This document shows positions 1-5,010 of a stretch of DNA of 6,437 nucleotides, one piece after another. The stretch's first letter is position 1; every line of letters begins with the position of its first letter. A model generated the notes under the pieces. It saw only the letters and a program-made list of their open reading frames with translations, made no database searches and was not told where the DNA came from. Source of the stretch: JAZLIL01 sp045617405 (lineage in GTDB: Bacteria; Bacillota; Clostridia; Lachnospirales; Lachnospiraceae); assembly GCA_045617405.1 (NCBI GenBank), contig JAZLIL010000096.1, positions 1-6,437 on the forward strand, given 5' to 3'. The position numbers and the translations under genes were made by a program.

Positions 1-17
1 GTGAATTATGATAAAGA

Positions 18-46
18 ACCGTAGTTCATCCGGCTCTTTGAACGGT
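18..46. other. imperfect stem-loop at the window's left edge
   Basis: ACCG (18-21) and TTCA (25-28) pair with TGAACGGT (39-46), giving an 8-bp stem with a 3-nt bulge (22-24) and a 10-nt loop. No T-run follows on the + strand, so it is not a convincing terminator as it stands. It could be the 3' end of an upstream transcript: frame 1 is open from base 1 to a TAG at 22-24, which would fit the tail of a gene cut by the window edge. That is too short to call as a gene. Confidence 0.3.
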
Positions 47-79
47 AAAAGTGAAAAACCACACCGAATAAGAGAAGTA

Positions 80-108
80 TTGACAAAATAAAAATTATCG
101 GCTATATT
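80..108 (+). promoter_or_regulatory. sigma-A-like promoter of the first two-gene unit
   Basis: A perfect -35 hexamer TTGACA (80-85) and a -10 hexamer TATATT (103-108) are separated by exactly 17 nt. Transcription would start near 115, leaving a leader of roughly 40 nt before the ATG at 158. This is the best consensus promoter in the window and should be constitutively strong unless repressed. The assignment rests on motif match and position only. Confidence 0.75.
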
Positions 109-157
109 GTCACCTTGTTGGAAAAATAGAAGAAAATTAATTCAGGAGGATACTAAA

Positions 158-403
158 ATGAAGTTTAGTAATGCAAGTGATGTTAATGATTTTATCGCAG
201 CAGTAGACAGCTGCAAGGGTGAGGTTTATCTTACCTCGGCGTTTGGTGACAAGTACAATCTTAAGTCAAAGTTTTCCCAGTTTATCGGAATCGGCGAACT
301 TCTTAAGGAGCATGGTGATGAACTCGAGCTCTTCTGCGATGAAAAGGAAGATGAGAGAAAGCTTATCAATTTCCTCGTTGATCACAAGAACGTTGAGTGC
401 TGA
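158..403 (+). CDS. small acidic conserved-type protein, function unknown
   Basis: An 81-residue protein starting at ATG 158, chosen because AGGAGG (144-149) lies 8 nt upstream. An in-frame TTG at 107 would fall inside the -10 box and is rejected. The product is soluble and acidic, with no signal peptide or membrane segment. Its N-terminal half has an alternating pattern (GEVYLTSAFGD, residues 21-31, then KYNLKSKFSQ). A predicted helix follows (GIGELLKEHGDELELF, residues 44-59) and then a charged DEKEDERKL stretch. From memory it resembles a small family common in Clostridia whose members sometimes carry the misleading name 'polyA polymerase'; no nucleotidyltransferase motif is visible. It has its own strong promoter and is followed after 17 nt by a membrane-protein gene, so the two are probably co-transcribed. 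No function can be assigned. Confidence 0.85.
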   Translation: MKFSNASDVNDFIAAVDSCKGEVYLTSAFGDKYNLKSKFSQFIGIGELLKEHGDELELFCDEKEDERKLINFLVDHKNVEC

Positions 404-407
404 TTAC

Positions 408-413
408 AGGGAG
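408..413 (+). promoter_or_regulatory. ribosome binding site that fixes the GTG start at 421
   Basis: AGGGAG (408-413) lies 7 nt before GTG 421. The reading frame also has a GTG at 397, but that start overlaps the stop of the preceding gene, lacks a suitable Shine-Dalgarno sequence and would put extra residues ahead of the signal-like segment. The start at 421 is therefore preferred. Confidence 0.75.
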
Positions 414-420
414 TTTTTTC

Positions 421-1575
421 GTGAAAAGACTTTCATTTTCAATAATAATTGCTTATATAGTATTAACATTTTCATTGGTGGCGGTATTTCCCGCCACCAA
501 TACTTTTGCTTTGCAGCTGAATGAAGACTGCGGGAATATCGTTAAGTCAGGTAATGAAAACGATGATTATCTGATTGTATCCATCCCGAATACCGAAACT
601 GTAAACAGAATAGCTGTTATTATTGTTGCTGCTTCATGTCTGATTATTGTTTCAATTGCCCTTATTATTACGTTCAGACTTCGTCCGAGTATCATAAGCA
701 ACAGAGCAAAGCATTTTCACGGAAGATCAGGGAAGCTTTTCGGTGCTGTCAGTTCTACGCTATCGGGATTACTTTTCTATTGCCTGATGCTGATAATCGC
801 TGTTTTTCTCGGCTTCTTTTCCGAAAACTCAATCTCGGGTTCGTTTATTGAGAGTGGCTATTACGCAAAGCTTCAGGATGAGCTTTTGAGTCAGGCAAAG
901 GTCTATGCTATTGAAAAGGACATAGACACGCAAGTCCTTGATAATGTCTTTTCAATCAAACAGATAAGTGATGATGGCGAAAATTACGTTCTTGCCGCAA
1001 AGAACCGAGCAAGGTTCATATTCAACAAGAAGTCGCTGCGTGAAAAGCTTTTTAATGAAATTCTCAAGAGCAAGGGTGATATAAAAAGCGTTACGGTTTC
1101 TGAATTTCATGATGCACAAATCTATGCTGATGAACTTGCAAACATGTACTTTGAGTATGTTACAAACACCTTTATTGCTGATCACTTTATGCTTGGCGAC
1201 AGAATAAGCAGCAACATTACATTTGTAATTGTAATAAATATTACACTCGTCATTCTATTGTTAATTGTAATGTATTTGACTCAAAGATATGCGTACAGAG
1301 TCGTAAAGTATATTTCGTACGGTCTTCTTGCTGCAGGTATTCTTTTCATTATAATCTGTGGGATTCTTGGAATCCCCTGTATTCCCGTTGATTACGAAAT
1401 GCTTTACAATTACTGCTTTATTGCGGATCTTATCGTAGTACTTCTTTGCAGCTACAAGTTATTGGGAATTGTCCTGGGGATAGCTTCAAGTCTTTTTGCG
1501 TCTGTAATCTATCATGGTTCGAAAATCATAAAGAAGAAATCTGATTCCGGCAGCTTAAAAACGAACCATTACTGA
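421..1575 (+). CDS. multi-pass membrane protein with extracytoplasmic loop, function unknown
   Basis: A 384-residue protein from GTG 421. Residues 1-30 look like a signal peptide or first membrane anchor (basic VKR, hydrophobic core, possible cleavage after TNTFA). Further hydrophobic segments lie at about 63-85, 110-133, 266-286, 297-318 and 333-363. A hydrophilic region of about 130 residues (134-264) separates the third and fourth hydrophobic segments and probably faces outside; it contains SGYYAKLQDELL and a later VLDNVF. This layout recalls poorly described Clostridia membrane proteins with a long loop between pairs of helices, but I recognise no named family. The tail is basic (KIIKKK), suggesting a cytoplasmic C-terminus. 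The gene follows the small acidic gene by 17 nt and probably shares its promoter. A strong stem-loop lies within the signal-segment codons (474-501). No terminator is evident after the stop. Confidence 0.8.
   Translation: MKRLSFSIIIAYIVLTFSLVAVFPATNTFALQLNEDCGNIVKSGNENDDYLIVSIPNTETVNRIAVIIVAASCLIIVSIALIITFRLRPSIISNRAKHFHGRSGKLFGAVSSTLSGLLFYCLMLIIAVFLGFFSENSISGSFIESGYYAKLQDELLSQAKVYAIEKDIDTQVLDNVFSIKQISDDGENYVLAAKNRARFIFNKKSLREKLFNEILKSKGDIKSVTVSEFHDAQIYADELANMYFEYVTNTFIADHFMLGDRISSNITFVIVINITLVILLLIVMYLTQRYAYRVVKYISYGLLAAGILFIIICGILGIPCIPVDYEMLYNYCFIADLIVVLLCSYKLLGIVLGIASSLFASVIYHGSKIIKKKSDSGSLKTNHY
474..501 (+). other. perfect 11-bp inverted repeat inside a coding region
   Basis: ATTGGTGGCGG (474-484) is the exact reverse complement of CCGCCACCAAT (491-501), with a 6-nt loop TATTTC. 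The stem is GC-rich in an AT-leaning context and is followed by a broken T-rich tail (ACTTTTGCTTT). It sits over codons 18-27 of the membrane-protein gene and 71 nt beyond the stop of the small gene. In shape it resembles an intrinsic terminator or a partial one. It could lower expression of the downstream gene relative to the small gene, or slow translation during membrane targeting. Confidence 0.7.
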
Positions 1576-1577
1576 TG

Positions 1578-1618
1578 TTTACTTTTTTCCTGTTCTTTTA
1601 CTTTCTGTTGACTTTCTT
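1578..1618 (+). promoter_or_regulatory. T-rich 11-bp direct repeats, possible Pho box
   Basis: The pyrimidine-rich strand carries TTTACT at 1578, TTTACT at 1597 and TTGACT at 1608. The last two head an 11-bp direct repeat matching at 9 of 11 positions (TTTACTTTCTG then TTGACTTTCTT). PhoB/PhoP-type response regulators bind TT-A-C-type half-sites with an 11-bp period at or just upstream of the -35. The next gene is a phosphate transporter, so phosphate control is plausible. The match is imperfect, and a T-rich stretch yields such motifs easily. Confidence 0.35.
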
Positions 1619-1636
1619 AATATACTAAAATATGAT
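1608..1636 (+). promoter_or_regulatory. sigma-A-like promoter of the phosphate transporter operon
   Basis: TTGACT (1608-1613) and TATGAT (1631-1636) are 17 nt apart, each one base from consensus. The predicted start is near 1643, giving a leader of about 64 nt. A second TTGACA at 1653-1658 has no -10 at a usable distance and is not taken as a promoter. Confidence 0.65.
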
Positions 1637-1655
1637 ATTAATTGGTGAAGAGTTG

Positions 1656-1690
1656 ACACAAATTGGCTGCGAAGTGACGGCAGCCTGTGT
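1656..1690 (+). other. leader stem-loop just upstream of the ribosome site
   Basis: GGCTGC (1665-1670) pairs with GCAGCC (1680-1685) around a 9-nt loop. ACACA (1656-1660) can extend the stem with TGTGT (1686-1690) across a 4-nt one-sided bulge. The structure ends 6 nt before GGAGG (1697-1701) and no T-run follows. It is more likely to affect mRNA stability or ribosome access than termination. Confidence 0.45.
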
Positions 1691-1706
1691 GTAATTGGAG
1701 GAAAAT

Positions 1707-3506
1707 ATGGTCGTATTCAGTATCATTTCCCTGCTTGGCGGCCTCGCGATGTTCCTTTACGGAATGAGGCTTATGGGAACAAATTTAAGGGAAGGTGCAT
1801 CGGGAACGCTTAAGGCGATTATGGAGAAGGTCACCAACAATCCCCTGAAAGCATTCCTTCTCGGAGTTTTTGTTACTGCAATCATTCAATCATCTACGGC
1901 TACAATCGTTATTACATCCGGTCTTGTTTCGGCAGGTATTATTTCTTTAGATCAGTCTTTAGGTATTATTATCGGTTCTAACGTCGGTACGACCGTTACA
2001 GGTCAGATTATCAGACTTCTTGATCTCAATACATCGGGAGCTTCCTTCTTACAGTTTTTTAAACCTTCGACACTTGCTCCTCTTGCTCTTATTATCGGTA
2101 TTGTTTTTATTATGTTCCTAAATTTGAAAAAGTCTGAGAACATCGGAAACATAGCAATAGGATTCGGTATTCTGTTTTCGGGACTTATGAATATGACTTC
2201 TGCTGTAAGCGGTCTGACTGAGGGCGGTGTTCTTGAGAACATCTTCATGACATTCGGCAAGACACCCGTGCTTGGTTATCTGACAGGTGCGGGCATCGCG
2301 TTTGTCCTTCAAAGTTCATCAGCAACAATCGGTATTCTTCAGGCATTTTCTTCTACCGGTGAGCTTACGTTCGGTATAGTCTATGTCATGCTTGTAGGTA
2401 TCTACCTCGGAGACTGCGTAACGACTGCTATTGTCTGCTCAATCGGTGCAAAGGCTGATTCAAAACGTGTAGGTATAGTAAATATTCTGTTCAACTTAAG
2501 CGAAACGATTGTTGTTCTTGCTGTCGTTTCAATTGTTCATAATCTCGGACTTCTTGATTCTATCTGGGATGCGCCTCTTACTTCCGGCGGCATCGCTAAC
2601 ACAAACACAATTTTTAATCTCGGATGCGCAATCCTTTTGCTTCCGGCTGTTGGAATCTACGCGAGAATTTCGAGAAAGATTGTTAAGGATGAAGCAGTTC
2701 CCGTCAACAAGTACGAGAATGTTCTCAGTTCACTTAACCCGAAATTCTTTCCGACACCGGCTATTGCTCTTAAGAGCTGCTATGATGTCCTTGATAAGAT
2801 GTTTCATGCAGCACGTGACAATATAATTAAGGCTTACAGTGTAATCTTTGATTATAATGCCGGTGTTATTTCTGAGGTAATTGCGGAAGAAGAGAACATT
2901 GACCTTATGGCGGACAGTCTGAGCAATTACATTTCACAGCTGTCACCTCACGTTAAGGATTCTCTCCAGATTGCAATAATCGACCAGTACTACAAGGTAA
3001 TAAACGAGTTCGAACGTCTCGGTGACCACGCCGTAAATCTTACAGAGTGCGCAACAGAGCTTCACGACTCCGATATCAGACTTTCTGATGTCGCAATGGA
3101 GGAGCTTAAGATTTCTCAGGAACTTATTGAAAAGATTATGGTCTACACCGAGCTTGCTTTTGATAACCGTGATGTCGATGCTGCTGAACACATCGAACCG
3201 CTTGAAGAGGTCATGGATGATATGGTAGCCACCTATCACAACAACCATCTTGCAAGGCTTCGTGACGGGAAGTGTACTATCAATGCCGGTATAGTATTCA
3301 TGGACATTATGTCGAATCTTGAGAGAGTATCCGATATCTGCTCGAATGTCGGCATTGCTACAATTGCCAGGGCCAACCCCGATGTTGCCAATTTCTCGCA
3401 CAATTACATTTCCGGGCTGCATCAGGGAAAGAACGAGAGATTCAACAGAGAGTACAAAGAAGCTTACGAGGTCTACTTTAACAAAATCAATCAGATAGAA
3501 ATGTAA
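1707..3506 (+). CDS. Na+/phosphate cotransporter with C-terminal PhoU region
   Basis: A 599-residue NptA/YjbB-type type II Na/Pi cotransporter, expected to import inorganic phosphate with sodium across the cytoplasmic membrane. ATG 1707 is chosen over TTG 1695 because GGAGG (1697-1701) overlaps the TTG and sits 5 nt before the ATG. The membrane part spans about residues 1-325 and holds the two inverted-repeat signatures: QSSTAT at 61-66 with GSNVGTT at 90-96, and QSSSAT at 202-207 with GIYLGDCVTT at 231-240. A cytoplasmic PhoU-like helical region follows (about 355-590). It carries two PhoU metal-site-like motifs, EFERLGDHAVN (434-444) and LERVSDICSNVG (538-549). Length and order match PhoU-fused members of the family. 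Fusion to PhoU suggests that phosphate status modulates transport. Its own promoter precedes it, and proA follows after 25 nt, probably co-transcribed. The second signature loop is atypical, with Y and D at usually N and T positions. Confidence 0.93.
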   Translation: MVVFSIISLLGGLAMFLYGMRLMGTNLREGASGTLKAIMEKVTNNPLKAFLLGVFVTAIIQSSTATIVITSGLVSAGIISLDQSLGIIIGSNVGTTVTGQIIRLLDLNTSGASFLQFFKPSTLAPLALIIGIVFIMFLNLKKSENIGNIAIGFGILFSGLMNMTSAVSGLTEGGVLENIFMTFGKTPVLGYLTGAGIAFVLQSSSATIGILQAFSSTGELTFGIVYVMLVGIYLGDCVTTAIVCSIGAKADSKRVGIVNILFNLSETIVVLAVVSIVHNLGLLDSIWDAPLTSGGIANTNTIFNLGCAILLLPAVGIYARISRKIVKDEAVPVNKYENVLSSLNPKFFPTPAIALKSCYDVLDKMFHAARDNIIKAYSVIFDYNAGVISEVIAEEENIDLMADSLSNYISQLSPHVKDSLQIAIIDQYYKVINEFERLGDHAVNLTECATELHDSDIRLSDVAMEELKISQELIEKIMVYTELAFDNRDVDAAEHIEPLEEVMDDMVATYHNNHLARLRDGKCTINAGIVFMDIMSNLERVSDICSNVGIATIARANPDVANFSHNYISGLHQGKNERFNREYKEAYEVYFNKINQIEM

Positions 3507-3513
3507 TCTTTTT

Positions 3514-3528
3514 AATCCTGGGGGGATT
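3514..3528 (+). promoter_or_regulatory. proA ribosome site (G-run) within a small hairpin
   Basis: Six consecutive G (3520-3525) lie 6 nt before the proA ATG and act as the Shine-Dalgarno sequence in place of AGGAGG. AATCC (3514-3518) can pair with GGATT (3524-3528) around a TGGGG loop, which would partly hide the site. The stem is only 5 bp and may be readily opened by ribosomes finishing the upstream gene. Confidence 0.4.
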
Positions 3529-3531
3529 CAT

Positions 3532-4806
3532 ATGACAATCAAAGAGACTGCGATTAAAATGAAGGAGTGTTCTTCAAGGCTTGCTGCTTCCAACATTGAA
3601 GTTCGTAATCATGCTCTGATGCTTGCGGCGGTTGCTCTTGAAGAAAATAAGGATGAAATCTTTGCCGAGAACAGGAAGGATCTTGCGGCAGCTGAGGCGA
3701 ACGGAATTTCTCAGTCTGTCATGAAGCGTCTGAAATTCGGCGAAGACAAGCTAAGTGATGTAATTGCAGGAATCTCCCAGCTTATTTCACTTGAAGATCC
3801 GCTTGAAAAGACAACACTCAACCGCGAGCTTGATGACGGATTGAGGCTCGTTCGCGTGACATGTCCGATCGGTGTTATCGGGGTTATCTTTGAAGCAAGA
3901 CCCGATGCACTTGTTCAGATTTCATCGCTTTGTATCAAGAGCGGAAACTGCGCAATACTTAAGGGCGGAAAAGAAACTACTTTCACAAACAGAATTCTTT
4001 TCAGAATTATCAAGGACAGCGTTATTGAGGCAGGACTTCCTTCAGACTGTCTTTTCCAGGCTGAGGCACATTCTGAAATCGATGAGCTTCTTACTTGCTA
4101 CGGTTTCGTTGATCTTATTATTCCGAGAGGTTCAAATGCATTTGTTCAGCACATCATGAACAATACGAGGATTCCGGTTATGGGTCATTCGGATGGAATC
4201 TGCCATGTCTTTGTAGAAAAGAGTGCTGATTTTGATAAGGCTGTCAGGATTATTGTTGATGCCAAGACACAATACAGTGCCGCCTGCAATGCAGTTGAGA
4301 CTATTCTTGTAGAACGCTCGATAGCCGCTAAATTTCTGCCTTTGCTAGCTTCGGAAATGGCTGAGAACAATGTAAAGCTCAACGGCACCTCCGAGGTAAG
4401 GGAGATTATCGATTCATCAGAGATTCCGGACGGTGTATTTAAGGAGTATCTTTCACTTGAAGCATCGGTAAAGCTTGTAGACGATGTTTACGAAGCTGTT
4501 GCACACATCAATAAGTTCGGATCGCATCACACTGATTCGATTATCTCAGAGGACGCCGAAGCAGTCGATGTATTTATGAAGACTGTTGACTCGGCAGGTG
4601 TTTATCACAACTGCTCGACAAGATTCGCAGACGGCTTCCGCTACGGATTCGGCGCAGAGGTCGGAATCAGCACATCTAAGCTTCATGCGAGGGGCCCTGT
4701 GGGACTTGAAGGACTTGTTACCTACAAGTACAGGCTTTTCGGTAACGGACACATAGTCGGAGACTATGCAAGCGGAGTGAGAAAGTTTCGACATAGGGAT
4801 ATTTAA
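3532..4806 (+). CDS. proA: gamma-glutamyl phosphate reductase (glutamate-5-semialdehyde dehydrogenase)
   Basis: A 424-residue cytoplasmic enzyme of normal family length. It reduces L-glutamyl 5-phosphate with NADPH to glutamate 5-semialdehyde, the second step of proline synthesis (EC 1.2.1.41). It belongs to the aldehyde dehydrogenase superfamily. The N-terminal cofactor-binding part includes CPIGVIGVIFEARPDA (111-126) and LKGGKE (143-148). The catalytic cysteine is C252 in YSAACNAVET. The family signature runs over 319-337 (EAVAHINKFGSHHTDSI), and the C-terminal ADGFRYGFGAEVGIST-type block is intact (366-381). The start is ATG 3532 after a G-run ribosome site. The partner kinase gene proB, very often adjacent, is absent: the gene follows a phosphate transporter by 25 nt and precedes gdhA. 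It is probably transcribed from the promoter at 1608-1636. No damage or missing catalytic residue is seen. Confidence 0.96.
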   Translation: MTIKETAIKMKECSSRLAASNIEVRNHALMLAAVALEENKDEIFAENRKDLAAAEANGISQSVMKRLKFGEDKLSDVIAGISQLISLEDPLEKTTLNRELDDGLRLVRVTCPIGVIGVIFEARPDALVQISSLCIKSGNCAILKGGKETTFTNRILFRIIKDSVIEAGLPSDCLFQAEAHSEIDELLTCYGFVDLIIPRGSNAFVQHIMNNTRIPVMGHSDGICHVFVEKSADFDKAVRIIVDAKTQYSAACNAVETILVERSIAAKFLPLLASEMAENNVKLNGTSEVREIIDSSEIPDGVFKEYLSLEASVKLVDDVYEAVAHINKFGSHHTDSIISEDAEAVDVFMKTVDSAGVYHNCSTRFADGFRYGFGAEVGISTSKLHARGPVGLEGLVTYKYRLFGNGHIVGDYASGVRKFRHRDI

Positions 4807-4815
4807 TAACACGAC

Positions 4816-4859
4816 TGCATTGACTCTGTAATAGCGCTTGATTATACAGGTAGTCAGCA
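4816..4859 (+). other. imperfect long stem-loop after proA
   Basis: TGACT (4821-4825) pairs with AGTCA (4852-4856), and CTGTAAT (4826-4832) pairs with ATT plus ACAG (4841-4849), around an 8-nt loop. Two 2-nt bulges (4844-4845 and 4850-4851) interrupt the 3' arm. TGC (4816-4818) and GCA (4857-4859) may extend it across a further 2-nt bulge. It begins 9 nt after the proA stop but lacks a T-run, so it may be a 3'-end stabiliser or processing point rather than an intrinsic terminator. Confidence 0.4.
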
Positions 4860-4893
4860 AGATTATTTGAATTCCACCGATTTGAAAAAATGC

Positions 4894-4922
4894 TTGCAAT
4901 TATCGGTATTCTGTTATATTAT
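4894..4922 (+). promoter_or_regulatory. sigma-A-like promoter of gdhA
   Basis: TTGCAA (4894-4899) and TATTAT (4917-4922) are separated by 17 nt. The predicted start is near 4929, giving a leader of about 80 nt. No acceptable promoter is visible between the hairpin at 4935-4972 and the gene, so this one must serve gdhA unless it is read from upstream. An in-frame TTG at 4867 upstream of this promoter is not a credible gene start. Confidence 0.6.
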
Positions 4923-4934
4923 CTTTTTTGACAA

Positions 4935-4972
4935 GGGCGTCATTTGGTGGTTTTCATCGGATGGCGTTTTTT
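4935..4972 (+). terminator. hairpin with T-run: attenuator or read-through terminator
   Basis: CGTCAT (4938-4943) pairs with ATGGCG (4961-4966), with one G-U pair. An inner GGTG (4946-4949) pairs with CATC (4955-4958), closing a 5-nt loop. Six T follow immediately (4967-4972), and GGG (4935-4937) could add wobble pairs with the first T residues. The shape is that of an intrinsic terminator of moderate strength. It lies downstream of the predicted gdhA promoter and about 25 nt before the gdhA ribosome site, so it may attenuate gdhA as well as end transcripts arriving from proA. The segment GCGTTTT (4964-4970) could alternatively pair with AAAATGC (4978-4984), which is exclusive with the terminator base. 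Confidence 0.6.
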
Positions 4973-4977
4973 ATTTG

Positions 4978-4989
4978 AAAATGCATTTT
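4978..4989. promoter_or_regulatory. 12-bp perfect palindrome in the gdhA leader
   Basis: AAAATGCATTTT is a perfect 12-bp palindrome ending 8 nt before the AGGAGG ribosome site (4998-5003). It could be an operator for a dimeric regulator, but AT-rich palindromes of this size also arise by chance. Confidence 0.25.
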
Positions 4990-5010
4990 ATATTCCAGGA
5001 GGAAAAGACT

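Noticed and set aside
19..56. Resemblance to the glutamine (glnA) riboswitch, from GTTCATCC and ACGG
   Set aside because: The conserved CGGAAGTA block and the closing 3' segment are missing. The bases form a simple bulged hairpin instead.
93..108. Shared ATTATCGG in the spacers of the first and third promoters
   Set aside because: The two copies sit at different distances from their -10 boxes, and the same short string recurs inside coding sequence, so a common operator is not supported.
219..524. Open frame of about 100 codons on the + strand bridging the first two genes
   Set aside because: It overlaps the small acidic gene and the start of the membrane-protein gene in another frame. Its composition is low-complexity Ser/Arg-rich, and the in-frame genes have better ribosome sites.
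1360..1376. 7-bp inverted repeat GGGATTC/GAATCCC with a 3-nt loop inside the membrane-protein gene
   Set aside because: It is short, lies within hydrophobic codons (GILGIP), has no T-run, and is compatible with chance.
2943..3422. Open frame of 159 codons on the - strand
   Set aside because: It is antisense to the PhoU part of the transporter gene, which has clear family motifs. Its own translation shows no recognisable domain, and it has no supporting ribosome site that I can see.
4975..4994. TTGAAA and TATATT close to gdhA as a second promoter
   Set aside because: The spacing between the hexamers is only 8 nt, and no -35 lies at a usable distance from the TATATT.
4867..5010. N-terminal extension of gdhA by 48 codons from a TTG
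   Set aside because: The extension contains the predicted promoter and hairpin, has no family similarity, and the ATG at 5011 has a perfect AGGAGG and gives the normal family length.
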